From contig JAODMO010000050.1 of assembly GCA_025464995.1 (NCBI GenBank), positions 1 to 64,000 on the forward strand: a stretch of DNA of 64,000 nt, read 5' to 3'. The translations under genes and the position numbers were made by a program. The first letter of the stretch is position 1. Every line of letters starts with the position of its first letter. The notes under the pieces are model-generated. The model was not told the origin of the DNA. It did no database searches and worked only from the letters and a program-made list of their open reading frames with translations. Shown here piece by piece: positions 56,853 to 64,000 of the stretch. This stretch comes from Microbacteriaceae bacterium. Lineage in GTDB: Bacteria; Actinomycetota; Actinomycetes; Actinomycetales; Microbacteriaceae.

Positions 56853-59252
56853 ATGAGCCTCGACACGAGCAGAACCACGAGTGCACGAGACGAGTCGCCG
56901 GCGGATGCCGCGGATGCCCACGACCTGATTCGGGTGCAGGGCGCACGCGAGAACAACCTCAAGAACGTGAGCGTCACGCTGCCGAAACGCCGTCTCACCG
57001 TCTTCACCGGTGTCTCCGGCTCGGGCAAGAGCTCGCTCGTGTTCGGCACGATCGCCGCCGAGTCGCAGCGGATGATCAACGAGACGTACAGCGCGTTCCT
57101 GCAGGGATTCATGCCGACGCTGGCCCGACCCGATGTCGACCGGCTCGAGGGGCTCACCACTGCCATAATCGTCGACCAGGAGCGGATGGGCGCCAACGTG
57201 CGATCGACGGTCGGCACCGCGACCGACGCCAACGCCATGCTGCGCATCCTGTTCAGCCGCCTCGGCCAGCCCTACATCGGCTCGCCCCAGGCGTTCTCCT
57301 TCAATGTCGCCTCGATCAGCGGCGCCGGCGCCGTATCGCTCGAGCGCGCCGGCAAGACCGTGAAGGAGCGCCGCAGCTTCAGCATCACGGGCGGCATGTG
57401 CCCGCGTTGCGAGGGCATGGGCAAGGTCAACGACATCGACCGCACCCAGCTCTACGACGACTCCAAGTCGCTCAACCAGGGCGCCCTGACGATCCCCGGC
57501 TACACGGCAGACGGGTGGGGCGTGAAGATCTTCGCCGGATCGGGCTTCCTCGACGCCGACAAGCCGATCCGCGACTACACCGCGAAGGAGCTCGACGACT
57601 TCCTCTACCGCGATCCGGTCAAGGTGAAGGTGGCCGACATCAACATGACGTACGAAGGCCTGATCCCCAAGCTGCAGAGGTCGATGCTGTCGAAAGACCG
57701 CGAGGCGATGCAGCCGCACATCCGCGCCTTCGTCGACCGTGCGGTCACGTTCACGACGTGTTCCGAGTGCGGTGGCACACGGCTCAGCGACGGAGCGCGC
57801 TCGTCGAAGATCGCGGGTGCCAGCATCGCCGATGCCTGCGCCATGCAGATCAGTGACCTCTCCGCGTGGGTCCGGGGTCTCGTCGAGCCCTCGGTGGCGC
57901 CGCTGCTCACCGCGCTGCAGGAGACGCTCGACTCCTTCGTCACCATCGGACTCGGCTATCTCTCCCTCGACCGGCCCGCCGGAACCCTCTCGGGTGGCGA
58001 GGCGCAGCGCACGAAGATGATCCGCCACCTCGGCTCCTCGCTCACCGACGTCACCTACGTCTTCGACGAGCCGACGATCGGGCTGCACCCCCACGACATC
58101 CAGCGGATGAACACCCTGCTGCTGCAGTTGCGGGACAAGGGCAACACCGTGCTCGTCGTGGAACACAAGCCGGAGGCGATCGCGATCGCTGACCACGTGG
58201 TCGATCTCGGCCCGGGCGCAGGCACCGAAGGCGGAGAAGTGGTCTTCGAGGGCACCGTCGATGAGTTGCGCTCCAGCGGCACAACCACCGGGCGGCACTT
58301 CGACGACCGGGCCTGTTTGAAACCCACGGTCCGGACGCCGTCCGGAGCGTTGGAGGTGCGCGGGGCCAACTCTCACAATCTGCAAAACGTCGATGTCGAC
58401 ATTCCGCTCGGCGTGCTGGTGGTGCTGACCGGCGTGGCGGGATCCGGGAAGAGCTCCCTCATTCACGGCTCGGTGTCGGGCAGGCCAGGGGTAGTATCGG
58501 TCGACCAGAGCGCGATTAAGGGATCCCGGCGCAGCAACCCGGCAACCTACACCGGGCTTCTCGAGCCGATCCGAAAGGCCTTCGCGAAGGCCAACGGCGT
58601 GAAACCGGCGCTGTTCAGCGCAAACTCTGAGGGCGCCTGCCCGAACTGCAACGGGGCTGGCGTTATCTACACCGACTTGGCGATGATCGCCGGGGCGGCC
58701 GTCGTGTGTGAGGTGTGCGAGGGGAAGCGTTTCCTGGCCAAGGTGCTCGAGTACACCTTCGGGGGAAAGGACATCAGTGAGGTACTCGCCCTGTCCGTGG
58801 CAGAAGCGAAGGAGTTCTTCGGGCCAGGTGAGGCACGCACGCCGGCAGCCCAAGCCATTCTCAACCGTCTCACCGACGTCGGACTTGGCTACGTCAGTCT
58901 CGGTCAGCCGCTCACCACATTGTCCGGCGGCGAGCGGCAGCGACTCAAGCTGGCCACGCACCTGGGTGAGAAAGGCGGCGTGTACGTCCTCGACGAGCCG
59001 ACCACGGGCCTCCACCTGGCCGATGTCGAGAACCTGCTCGGGCTGCTCGACCGGCTCATCGATTCCGGCAAGTCGGTGATCGTCATCGAGCACCACCAGG
59101 CCGTGATGGCCCACGCCGACTGGATCATCGATCTCGGTCCCCGAGCAGGCAGGGACGGCGGCCACATCGTCTTCGAAGGCGTACCCGCAGACCTCGTCGC
59201 CGCCCGCACCACTCTCACCGGTCAACACCTCGCGGCCTACGTCGGCGCTTGA
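56853..59252 (+). CDS. UvrA-like ABC protein, short class
   Basis: 799 residues with two ABC ATPase modules: Walker A GVSGSGKSS and GVAGSGKSS, signatures LSGGEAQR and LSGGERQR, and CxxC zinc-finger pairs (CPRC, CSEC, CPNC, CEVC). Housekeeping UvrA is about 950 residues; this length fits the paralogous class that lacks part of the UvrB-binding/insertion region, which includes DrrC-type resistance proteins that free DNA from intercalating drugs. GGAG precedes the ATG. Third-position base use seems less GC-rich in the last third. An MFS gene follows on the same strand. Confidence 0.87.
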   Translation: MSLDTSRTTSARDESPADAADAHDLIRVQGARENNLKNVSVTLPKRRLTVFTGVSGSGKSSLVFGTIAAESQRMINETYSAFLQGFMPTLARPDVDRLEGLTTAIIVDQERMGANVRSTVGTATDANAMLRILFSRLGQPYIGSPQAFSFNVASISGAGAVSLERAGKTVKERRSFSITGGMCPRCEGMGKVNDIDRTQLYDDSKSLNQGALTIPGYTADGWGVKIFAGSGFLDADKPIRDYTAKELDDFLYRDPVKVKVADINMTYEGLIPKLQRSMLSKDREAMQPHIRAFVDRAVTFTTCSECGGTRLSDGARSSKIAGASIADACAMQISDLSAWVRGLVEPSVAPLLTALQETLDSFVTIGLGYLSLDRPAGTLSGGEAQRTKMIRHLGSSLTDVTYVFDEPTIGLHPHDIQRMNTLLLQLRDKGNTVLVVEHKPEAIAIADHVVDLGPGAGTEGGEVVFEGTVDELRSSGTTTGRHFDDRACLKPTVRTPSGALEVRGANSHNLQNVDVDIPLGVLVVLTGVAGSGKSSLIHGSVSGRPGVVSVDQSAIKGSRRSNPATYTGLLEPIRKAFAKANGVKPALFSANSEGACPNCNGAGVIYTDLAMIAGAAVVCEVCEGKRFLAKVLEYTFGGKDISEVLALSVAEAKEFFGPGEARTPAAQAILNRLTDVGLGYVSLGQPLTTLSGGERQRLKLATHLGEKGGVYVLDEPTTGLHLADVENLLGLLDRLIDSGKSVIVIEHHQAVMAHADWIIDLGPRAGRDGGHIVFEGVPADLVAARTTLTGQHLAAYVGA

Positions 59253-59428
59253 GCGGAGCCGAGTCCAGCGACGAAGCTCCCCCCTCGGGAGGACGGCAAG
59301 GTCAGCAGCTCGCCGTTATTCTCCTGAGAAAGCGGCGGTCGTGTTCGGCCTCGAAGGTGGACGTGCCGATGAGCGCGCCGTGAAAAAATGGAACCCATGC
59401 ATTCCACTCCCGCTCAGCGGGGCACCCG

Positions 59429-60586
59429 ATGAGCGCGATCGCGTATCTCACCGCAGCCACACCGTTGCGCCTGGCGATCGGCGGCTCGGTGGTGGCGATT
59501 CCGATTCTCGCCGTCGAGCGTCTCAACGACGTCGCTGTCGGTGGCGCCTTGGTCGCCGTGTCGCTCGCACCGAGTATCCTCGCCGCACCCCTGGTCGGCG
59601 TGGCCCTTGACCGTACGTCCCGTCCGCGGTCTCTCATTGCGGGCGCCGGCCTGGTCACCGCTGCCGCTTTCGTGCTGGCCGCATTTCTCGGTACCGTTCC
59701 GCTCTGGATCGTCTTCTGCGCGCTTGGCCTGGCCGGAGCGGTCACGCCTTTCTTCATGGGCGGGCTGTCAAGCTTTGTCACCGAGGCCATCCCCGACGAG
59801 CGCCGGGCGTACGCGAACGACGCACTTTCCTACAATCTCGGAGCAGTCGCAGGCCCAGCCGTCGTCGCAACGGCAGCCACGGTTGGGTCGGCGGAGCTCG
59901 CCCTGATCCTGATGGCGGTGAGTGCGCTGCTAGGGGCGCTCGCCACCGCGGCAGTTCAGTTGAGTCCGCTCGCGGTGACGACCGGATCCATCTGGAACGC
60001 GATGCGGGCCGGGATGACGCATATCGTGGCGCACCGCCCTTTGGCGGTGGTCACGGTATCCGGCACTCTCAGCCAGTTCGGCGCAGGCGGCCTCGCCATC
60101 TCAGCGGTCGCCCTCTCGCTTGAGCGCGTGGGGTCGCCCGACGCCGGCGCCCTCATCGTCTCGGCCTTCGCGATGGGCGGGCTGGTTGGAGCGCTCGCGA
60201 TCGCGGTGCGGCAGGGCGCCACGCGTCCCGAGCTCGTTATGGGCCTTGGCTTCGCGGCGACCGGTTTGTTCACGGTCGCTGCCGCACTCAATCTCGGGCT
60301 GGCGTGGAGCATCGTGGCAATCGGGCTCTCAGGACTGTTCACAGCGTCGAGTTCAGCGGCGATGCTGTTACTGCGTAAGCAGCAGAGCCCCCCGGCGCTC
60401 CGTTCCCAGGTCTTTACGGTGGGCGCGGGGCTCCGGGCGACCGCGGCCGCGGTCGGCGCGGTAGTGGCCGGTGTCACAGCGGATCTCGGTGCGGGCGCTC
60501 TGCTTGCGGGCGTAGGTATCGCCTGGATCATTTCCGCGCTGCTGCTTTTCGCCTATCCACGCGGGGCGGCGCCGGTCGACGGTTGA
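59429..60586 (+). CDS. Major facilitator superfamily transporter
   Basis: 385 residues, about twelve hydrophobic helices of short length with few loops. The motif A-like segment is GVALDRTSRPRSLIAG after helix 2 and the corresponding half-repeat is less clear. It resembles small drug or metabolite exporters (arabinose-efflux-permease-like). Substrate unknown. Position after the UvrA-like gene suggests a drug-export/tolerance pair, though a 176-bp gap with no clear promoter leaves co-transcription open. Confidence 0.82.
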   Translation: MSAIAYLTAATPLRLAIGGSVVAIPILAVERLNDVAVGGALVAVSLAPSILAAPLVGVALDRTSRPRSLIAGAGLVTAAAFVLAAFLGTVPLWIVFCALGLAGAVTPFFMGGLSSFVTEAIPDERRAYANDALSYNLGAVAGPAVVATAATVGSAELALILMAVSALLGALATAAVQLSPLAVTTGSIWNAMRAGMTHIVAHRPLAVVTVSGTLSQFGAGGLAISAVALSLERVGSPDAGALIVSAFAMGGLVGALAIAVRQGATRPELVMGLGFAATGLFTVAAALNLGLAWSIVAIGLSGLFTASSSAAMLLLRKQQSPPALRSQVFTVGAGLRATAAAVGAVVAGVTADLGAGALLAGVGIAWIISALLLFAYPRGAAPVDG

Positions 60587-60752
60587 GCGCCGGGGTCCTT
60601 GAGGTAGGCGAGAACCGCCGGCCGGAGTCGCACCATGACCGGGGCACGGAACTCAAGAACTGGGCCTGTGGTGCGAAACAGGGGGTAGACGCCGTGTTCA
60701 AGAAGTGCTTGTCTAGGGACAGGGCGGTGACCCACGCACGGGGGGTGTTGAA

Positions 60753-61685
60753 GTGGATCGACCAGCGGAGACCACATCTCGACCGATGCGCCTGTGCCTG
60801 ATCGGAGCTTCGATCGCAGTCGCCTTCGCTGCGCTCGGTTTCATTGCCGGTGGCACCGCTGCTGCTGCCTCAGAGAGGGATGGCGAGCGAGCGTGGGCGC
60901 CGGACGTGCCGGTCTCGACGATTGCCGCCCTCGTTTCGCCTGTGACCGAGCACTCGGTTGTGCCTGTTTCGCCGCCGCCGGCGCCGCCGACAGCGTCGGC
61001 GGTCGACCGTGTTGAGGCGGAGTCCGCGGAGATGCTCGCGCCTGTCGTTGCAGCGTCGGTCACCGCTGTGATTGCGGAACCGGTCGCTGAACAAGTGGCT
61101 GCGCCGGCGGTCGAGCCGCTCACAGCTTCCGCTGTCGATGTTCCTGCCAGCCTGGACTTGACCCAGGTGGCGGTTGACCAGGCAATGCAGTCGGTAGTAC
61201 CTGCCGTTGGCACTGCGCTCGGGTCTGTTGACGCGCTGGTTCCAGCGTCCGTGTCGATTCCGCTGCAGGGTGCCGGGGCCATCGGACCGAGCACATCGTT
61301 TCTGACCTTGTGGCGCCCTTCCCCCCTCGCCGAGGTGGGCGCAGCGTTCGTGATTTCTGCCGTAGCCTCGGGAAGGCACTCACCATCGTCCACCAGCGCC
61401 GTGGTCGGCCCTGGTCCCTTCCCCACTGTCGTGGCGCTATCCGACAGCCGGCAGCCATCTTCCGCGCCGTTCCCCTTACCAGCGGAAAGCCCTGCCCTCC
61501 CTGCTGCCCCACCCGCCCAGCCGAGCAGCCGTCTCGTCGGTGCCGGGGGCGGCGGAAACCAGTGCCCGTCCGACTTCCCGGACGCATTGGCGCCGCCTCT
61601 TCTCGATTATGCCCCACAGGTCAGATCCAGCCTGGACCCTGTCCCCGCTTCTCCAGCGTCCGACCTCTGCTCCCGACCTGACTGA
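60753..61685 (+). CDS. Secreted Pro/Ala/Val/Ser-rich protein next to the chaplin-like gene
   Basis: 310 residues from a GTG at 60753 (GGGGG upstream); an ATG at 60786 (MRLCLIGASIAVAFAALG) is the alternative. The signal peptide ends near GGTAAAASE. The mature part is low-complexity, with alternating Val/Ala stretches, Pro-rich linkers (PPPAPPTASA), a hydrophobic segment near 215-235 and only two Cys near the C-terminus (NQCPSDFP, SDLCSRPD). No known domain. It is 86 bp upstream of the chaplin-like gene on the same strand, so a surface function with it is plausible. Confidence 0.6.
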   Translation: MDRPAETTSRPMRLCLIGASIAVAFAALGFIAGGTAAAASERDGERAWAPDVPVSTIAALVSPVTEHSVVPVSPPPAPPTASAVDRVEAESAEMLAPVVAASVTAVIAEPVAEQVAAPAVEPLTASAVDVPASLDLTQVAVDQAMQSVVPAVGTALGSVDALVPASVSIPLQGAGAIGPSTSFLTLWRPSPLAEVGAAFVISAVASGRHSPSSTSAVVGPGPFPTVVALSDSRQPSSAPFPLPAESPALPAAPPAQPSSRLVGAGGGGNQCPSDFPDALAPPLLDYAPQVRSSLDPVPASPASDLCSRPD

Positions 61686-61771
61686 TCGGTTCCCTGCCCG
61701 AAGGCAGATCATGAACCCTCGCTCCCCACCCAGGAGCCCCAACATCAGTCAGCAAAAGGAGTAGTACCACC

Positions 61772-62905
61772 ATGAATTCATTCGTCAGAAAGGGCCTCTA
61801 TTGCGCCCTGTTCGTCGGGGGCCTTTCGCTTCTCGGCATCGGAGCGGCTAATGCCGCGGAAACCAGCGGGGATGGCGGTTTGGCATCCGGCACCCAAGCG
61901 GTCGCGGTTCTCAACGCGCCAGTAACGGTGGAGGGGAACGCCATCAGCGTGATCGGCGATTCTTCGACGAATTCCACGCCGCCCACTGCAACGACTCCTG
62001 ATCCGGCCACCGCGCCAGCAGCCGAAGAGCCGCCCTCGGCGACCACGTCCGGAAGTGGCGCCGCCGCTTCAGGGACTCAGGTCCTCGTGAGCCCTGTGGT
62101 TCCTGCGACGGTCAGCGACAACGCGGTCTCAATTGTCGGTGACTCGAATTCCTCGGGTGCGCCGTCAGAGACCTCGGCGCCTGCCGCGCGTCCGAAACCG
62201 GCCACCACCGCGGAGACGAGCGGCGCGGACGGGGTGCTCGGCGGAACGCAGGCGGTCGTGAGCGCGACGGTTCCGGTCACTGTGACGGGCAACTCGGTCA
62301 GCGTGCGGGGTGACTCGAGTTCCACGGGGCCGTCGTCTGGGTCGCCCTCCCCGGTCGGCCGATCGGGCGAACCTGCCACAACAGGTGGCGGTGGCTCGGT
62401 TCTCGGCGCAACGCAGGGCGTTCTCAACCCCCCAGTGCCGGTGACGGTCGAAGGCAATTTTGCCCGCGTCGTCGGTGAATCGACTTCCGGTGCTCCTGTC
62501 ACTGCAGGTTCGGGCAGCTCGGTAGATGCCGCCGAGCCCACCCCGAGTACGAGCGAGGGCGCGATGGCATCGCGGCAGCGCCCGGCTGTGAATATCCCGG
62601 GGGCTGCTTCCGATCACGAACCCTTGATCCCGGCGCGATCCTCGACTGTCTCCTGGGCAGGTGCAGGTGCAGGTGTAAGTGCAGGTGTAAGTGCAGGTGT
62701 AGATGTGATCGCTGCCGCATCCACGATCGCCGCAGCACGCGCAAGCGCGCTGGCCGCTACGGGTCCCGAGACCGCGCCGCTCCTGGCGCTGATCGTACTG
62801 TTCCCGCTGGCCGGGCTCTTTCTCCTGCTCGCAGCGCTCAGGCGGTATGGCTGCACGATTCAGTTCCGTGAAGAGGCCGAAGTGCGCCCGACATACCTCT
62901 ACTGA
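61772..62905 (+). CDS. Chaplin-like surface protein with four Cys-less repeats and LAATG sorting signal
   Basis: 377 residues. Signal peptide (cleavage near ANA-AE, about 28). Four repeats of about 27 residues lie at about 37-64, 97-125, 155-182 and 209-236, each of the form G-T-Q-x-V-x(4)-P-V-T-V-x-G/D-N-x-x-S-V-x-G-D-S, separated by Ser/Thr/Pro-rich linkers. The pattern matches the chaplin domain (VPVNVCGNSVNVVG) but without its two Cys. C-terminus: LAATG at 327-331, a membrane helix about 335-356, RR, then an unusual polar tail to YLY. LAxTG signals are used by class E sortases, which anchor long chaplins in Streptomyces. An AAAAGGAG lies 10 nt before the ATG. Confidence 0.8.
   Translation: MNSFVRKGLYCALFVGGLSLLGIGAANAAETSGDGGLASGTQAVAVLNAPVTVEGNAISVIGDSSTNSTPPTATTPDPATAPAAEEPPSATTSGSGAAASGTQVLVSPVVPATVSDNAVSIVGDSNSSGAPSETSAPAARPKPATTAETSGADGVLGGTQAVVSATVPVTVTGNSVSVRGDSSSTGPSSGSPSPVGRSGEPATTGGGGSVLGATQGVLNPPVPVTVEGNFARVVGESTSGAPVTAGSGSSVDAAEPTPSTSEGAMASRQRPAVNIPGAASDHEPLIPARSSTVSWAGAGAGVSAGVSAGVDVIAAASTIAAARASALAATGPETAPLLALIVLFPLAGLFLLLAALRRYGCTIQFREEAEVRPTYLY
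62657..62704 (+). repeat. 6-bp tandem repeat inside the chaplin-like gene
   Basis: Eight in-frame hexamers: GCAGGT x3, GTAAGT, GCAGGT, GTAAGT, GCAGGT, GTAGAT, encoding Ala-Gly/Val-Ser dipeptides (residues 296-311) just before the sorting signal. Being a multiple of three, slippage would change length without a frameshift. Confidence 0.8.
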
Positions 62906-62910
62906 TGTGG

Positions 62911-62944
62911 GATGAGCCCCGCCCGGAGTGGTGCGGGGCTCATC
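62911..62944 (+). terminator. Terminator after the chaplin-like gene
   Basis: GATGAGCCCCGC (62911-62922) and GCGGGGCTCATC (62933-62944) form a perfect 12-bp stem with a 10-nt loop, starting 5 bp past the stop codon. Confidence 0.8.
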
Positions 62945-63127
62945 GCCTTCCTCAAGCCCGAGGTCACGTCAGAGATCCTCGGCGATCGCGAAGGGCATGC
63001 AGCATCCGTTCTGCCTCAGGGGGGATCTTCGGAAAAGGCCGAATGGACCCACGGCAGTGGGATGCTCGTGGACTGTTCACAGTGATTGCGCCACAGTCAA
63101 GGCCTGATCATTGCTCATTATGGCGAG

Positions 63128-63139
63128 TAGGTTGAGGGC
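63128..63139 (+). promoter_or_regulatory. Leaderless-type -10 element
   Basis: TAGGTT (63128-63133), six bases, then the ATG of the 112-residue protein gene. Confidence 0.45.
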
Positions 63140-63478
63140 ATGCAACACATCCTCTTCGCGAATAAATCGTTGCTCGCCGGTGATACGGTCACCGAGACAC
63201 TCATGCAGTACGCGGCGCTGCTGGCCAACGAGGACCTTGCAGACACCGTGAAGATCTCGGCGATCGGCATTGACGGGGAGTCTGTTGTCGTCACATTCCT
63301 ACTCGACAACGGCACTAACCTGGTGGCCGAGACGAGCCGTTCGGAACTGGAAGAGCCTGATAACGACGACGTGGTGACCTACATGCGTGAACGGATTATG
63401 CGTCTGTCGTCGCCTCCGCTGATCGGCCCGGACGACCAGACAATGCCATCTAACTATGAGGACCTCAATCTGGACTGA
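63140..63478 (+). CDS. Small conserved hypothetical protein
   Basis: 112 residues, acidic, cytosolic, no Cys. A helical start (NKSLLAGDTVTETLMQYAALLA) is followed by beta-strands (TVKISAIGIDGESVVVTFLLDNG), ending in an acidic helix and a Pro/Asp-rich tail. I do not recognise a family; the composition is of a small alpha/beta domain. It may be leaderless, or may use AGTAGG at 63126-63131. Confidence 0.65.
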   Translation: MQHILFANKSLLAGDTVTETLMQYAALLANEDLADTVKISAIGIDGESVVVTFLLDNGTNLVAETSRSELEEPDNDDVVTYMRERIMRLSSPPLIGPDDQTMPSNYEDLNLD

Positions 63479-63674
63479 ACCCGAGCCCGAGTCGCAGACC
63501 GACTCCAGTTGATTGCCGACCTCACTCGTGGGCGCGCCGGTGGGCAGTCAGGGTTGCGTTTCTGCGGGTGCAGGCACGTCTGTCAGCTTTACGGGAACCT
63601 CGTGCACGAGCCTCCGTGAGCAGCGGATACCTGGTTCCCGCAGATCTTTCTGGCGTGTCGAGTGCGGGCGCGCG

Positions 63675-63686
63675 CATACTGACCCG
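63675..63686 (+). promoter_or_regulatory. Leaderless-type -10 element
   Basis: CATACT (63675-63680), six bases, then the ATG of the zinc-ribbon gene. Confidence 0.45.
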
Positions 63687-63842
63687 ATGGACGATGACGA
63701 TGTCTCCCGGTTGGGTCACCCGAACTGCCCGACCTGCCGGCATCGGCTAGAGGTGGCCGGCACGACGACCCACCCGTATTGGCATTGCCCGGAATGCCGG
63801 GTGGCGGTCCTGACTGCCGGGCCGCCCGGATCGAGCGACTAG
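63687..63842 (+). CDS. 51-residue zinc-ribbon protein
   Basis: Opens MDDDDVSRLGHPNCPTCRHR; the four cysteines CPTC ... CPEC, 18 residues apart, form a rubredoxin-like zinc knuckle, with HPYWHCPECRVAVL closing it. No other domain. Such mini-ribbons often serve in protein-protein contacts; role unknown. Two GGCCGGCC octamers at 63847-63854 and 63879-63886 could pair as a terminator just downstream. The remaining bases to the window end show no gene. Confidence 0.65.
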   Translation: MDDDDVSRLGHPNCPTCRHRLEVAGTTTHPYWHCPECRVAVLTAGPPGSSD

Positions 63843-64000
63843 CTCCGGCCGGCCTGGGGTTCTGTCACCCTCTGGCGCGGCCGGCCCCGAGCGCGCTTTG
63901 TCGGCGCTGCCGAGTCGCGGGAGCATCCCGGACGCATGCGCGGAACCAAGTGCACCCGAGGAAGGTTCCTCAGATCTCAGCCGGTCGACGGTGCGAAGTG

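Noticed and set aside
60553-60777. Minus-strand frame of 74 codons between the MFS gene and the secreted protein gene, with segment VLEFRAPVMVRLRPAVLAYL
   Set aside because: Overlaps the MFS coding end, has no ribosome binding site and no recognised domain. It could be a gene remnant but support is too thin.
62905-63135. Plus-strand frame of 76 codons after the chaplin-like gene
   Set aside because: It runs through a perfect terminator hairpin and is Arg-rich with no start signal.

Overview
The window is high-GC actinobacterial DNA. WhiB-family regulators, MtrA-MtrB-LpqB, a SecA without a C-terminal zinc finger, a two-domain HPF, PdtaS next to WhiB1 and frequent GTG starts all point to the Actinobacteria. 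Together with the gene order they suggest Micrococcales, most likely Microbacteriaceae. This is inference from gene content; no marker that fixes the genus is present.

Layout. 0-6.1 kb is part of a surface-polysaccharide cluster: the end of GDP-mannose 4,6-dehydratase, a large membrane protein, two tandem O-antigen-ligase-like proteins and a methyltransferase. 6.2-12 kb holds an acyl-CoA dehydrogenase, ManA, a lipoprotein, a GlxA-type regulator, a tiny membrane ORF and GalE. 11.9-20.5 kb is the conserved actinobacterial block WhiB2, membrane glycosyltransferase, DUF5719, Rv3259-like protein, DUF3499, ManB, SahH. 20.5-29.9 kb holds RDD and SpoIIM, an interposed Fur-catalase pair, then the operon DUF58, MoxR, DUF4350, DUF4129 and a multi-pass membrane protein, all read leftward. 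30-38.6 kb is mtrA-mtrB-lpqB, comF, hpf, secA. 38.6-46.2 kb holds an Rv3235-like protein, small regulators, a SAF protein with a CpaE-like ATPase, a GNAT, PdtaS, a small broken two-repeat gene, WhiB1, a small membrane protein, a peroxiredoxin and tRNA-Lys(CTT).

46.2-55.1 kb looks like an accessory carbohydrate module beside the tRNA. It contains a LacI regulator with a palindromic operator on a good promoter, an unclassified 741-residue probable glycosidase, an ABC sugar importer (binding lipoprotein and two permeases, no ATPase) and a GH127 enzyme with the complete Cys/Glu zinc site. The module is therefore best read as uptake and breakdown of L-arabinofuranosides. 55.1-60.6 kb has a CYTH-CHAD protein, a short UvrA-like ABC protein and an MFS transporter. 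60.7-62.9 kb encodes two secreted proteins. The second carries four cysteine-free chaplin-like repeats and a C-terminal LAATG sortase signal, and it is the most unusual item in the window. Two small genes finish the window, the last encoding a 51-residue zinc-ribbon protein.

How the genes work together: ManA, ManB and Gmd supply GDP-mannose-derived sugars and GalE supplies UDP-galactose to the surface polymers. MtrAB-LpqB, WhiB proteins and PdtaS are envelope, division and stress regulators. A recurring feature is a -10-like hexamer placed 6-7 nt before the start codon, the signature of leaderless transcription, seen at about ten genes. Gene starts below were chosen from overlaps, ribosome binding sites or these -10 elements.
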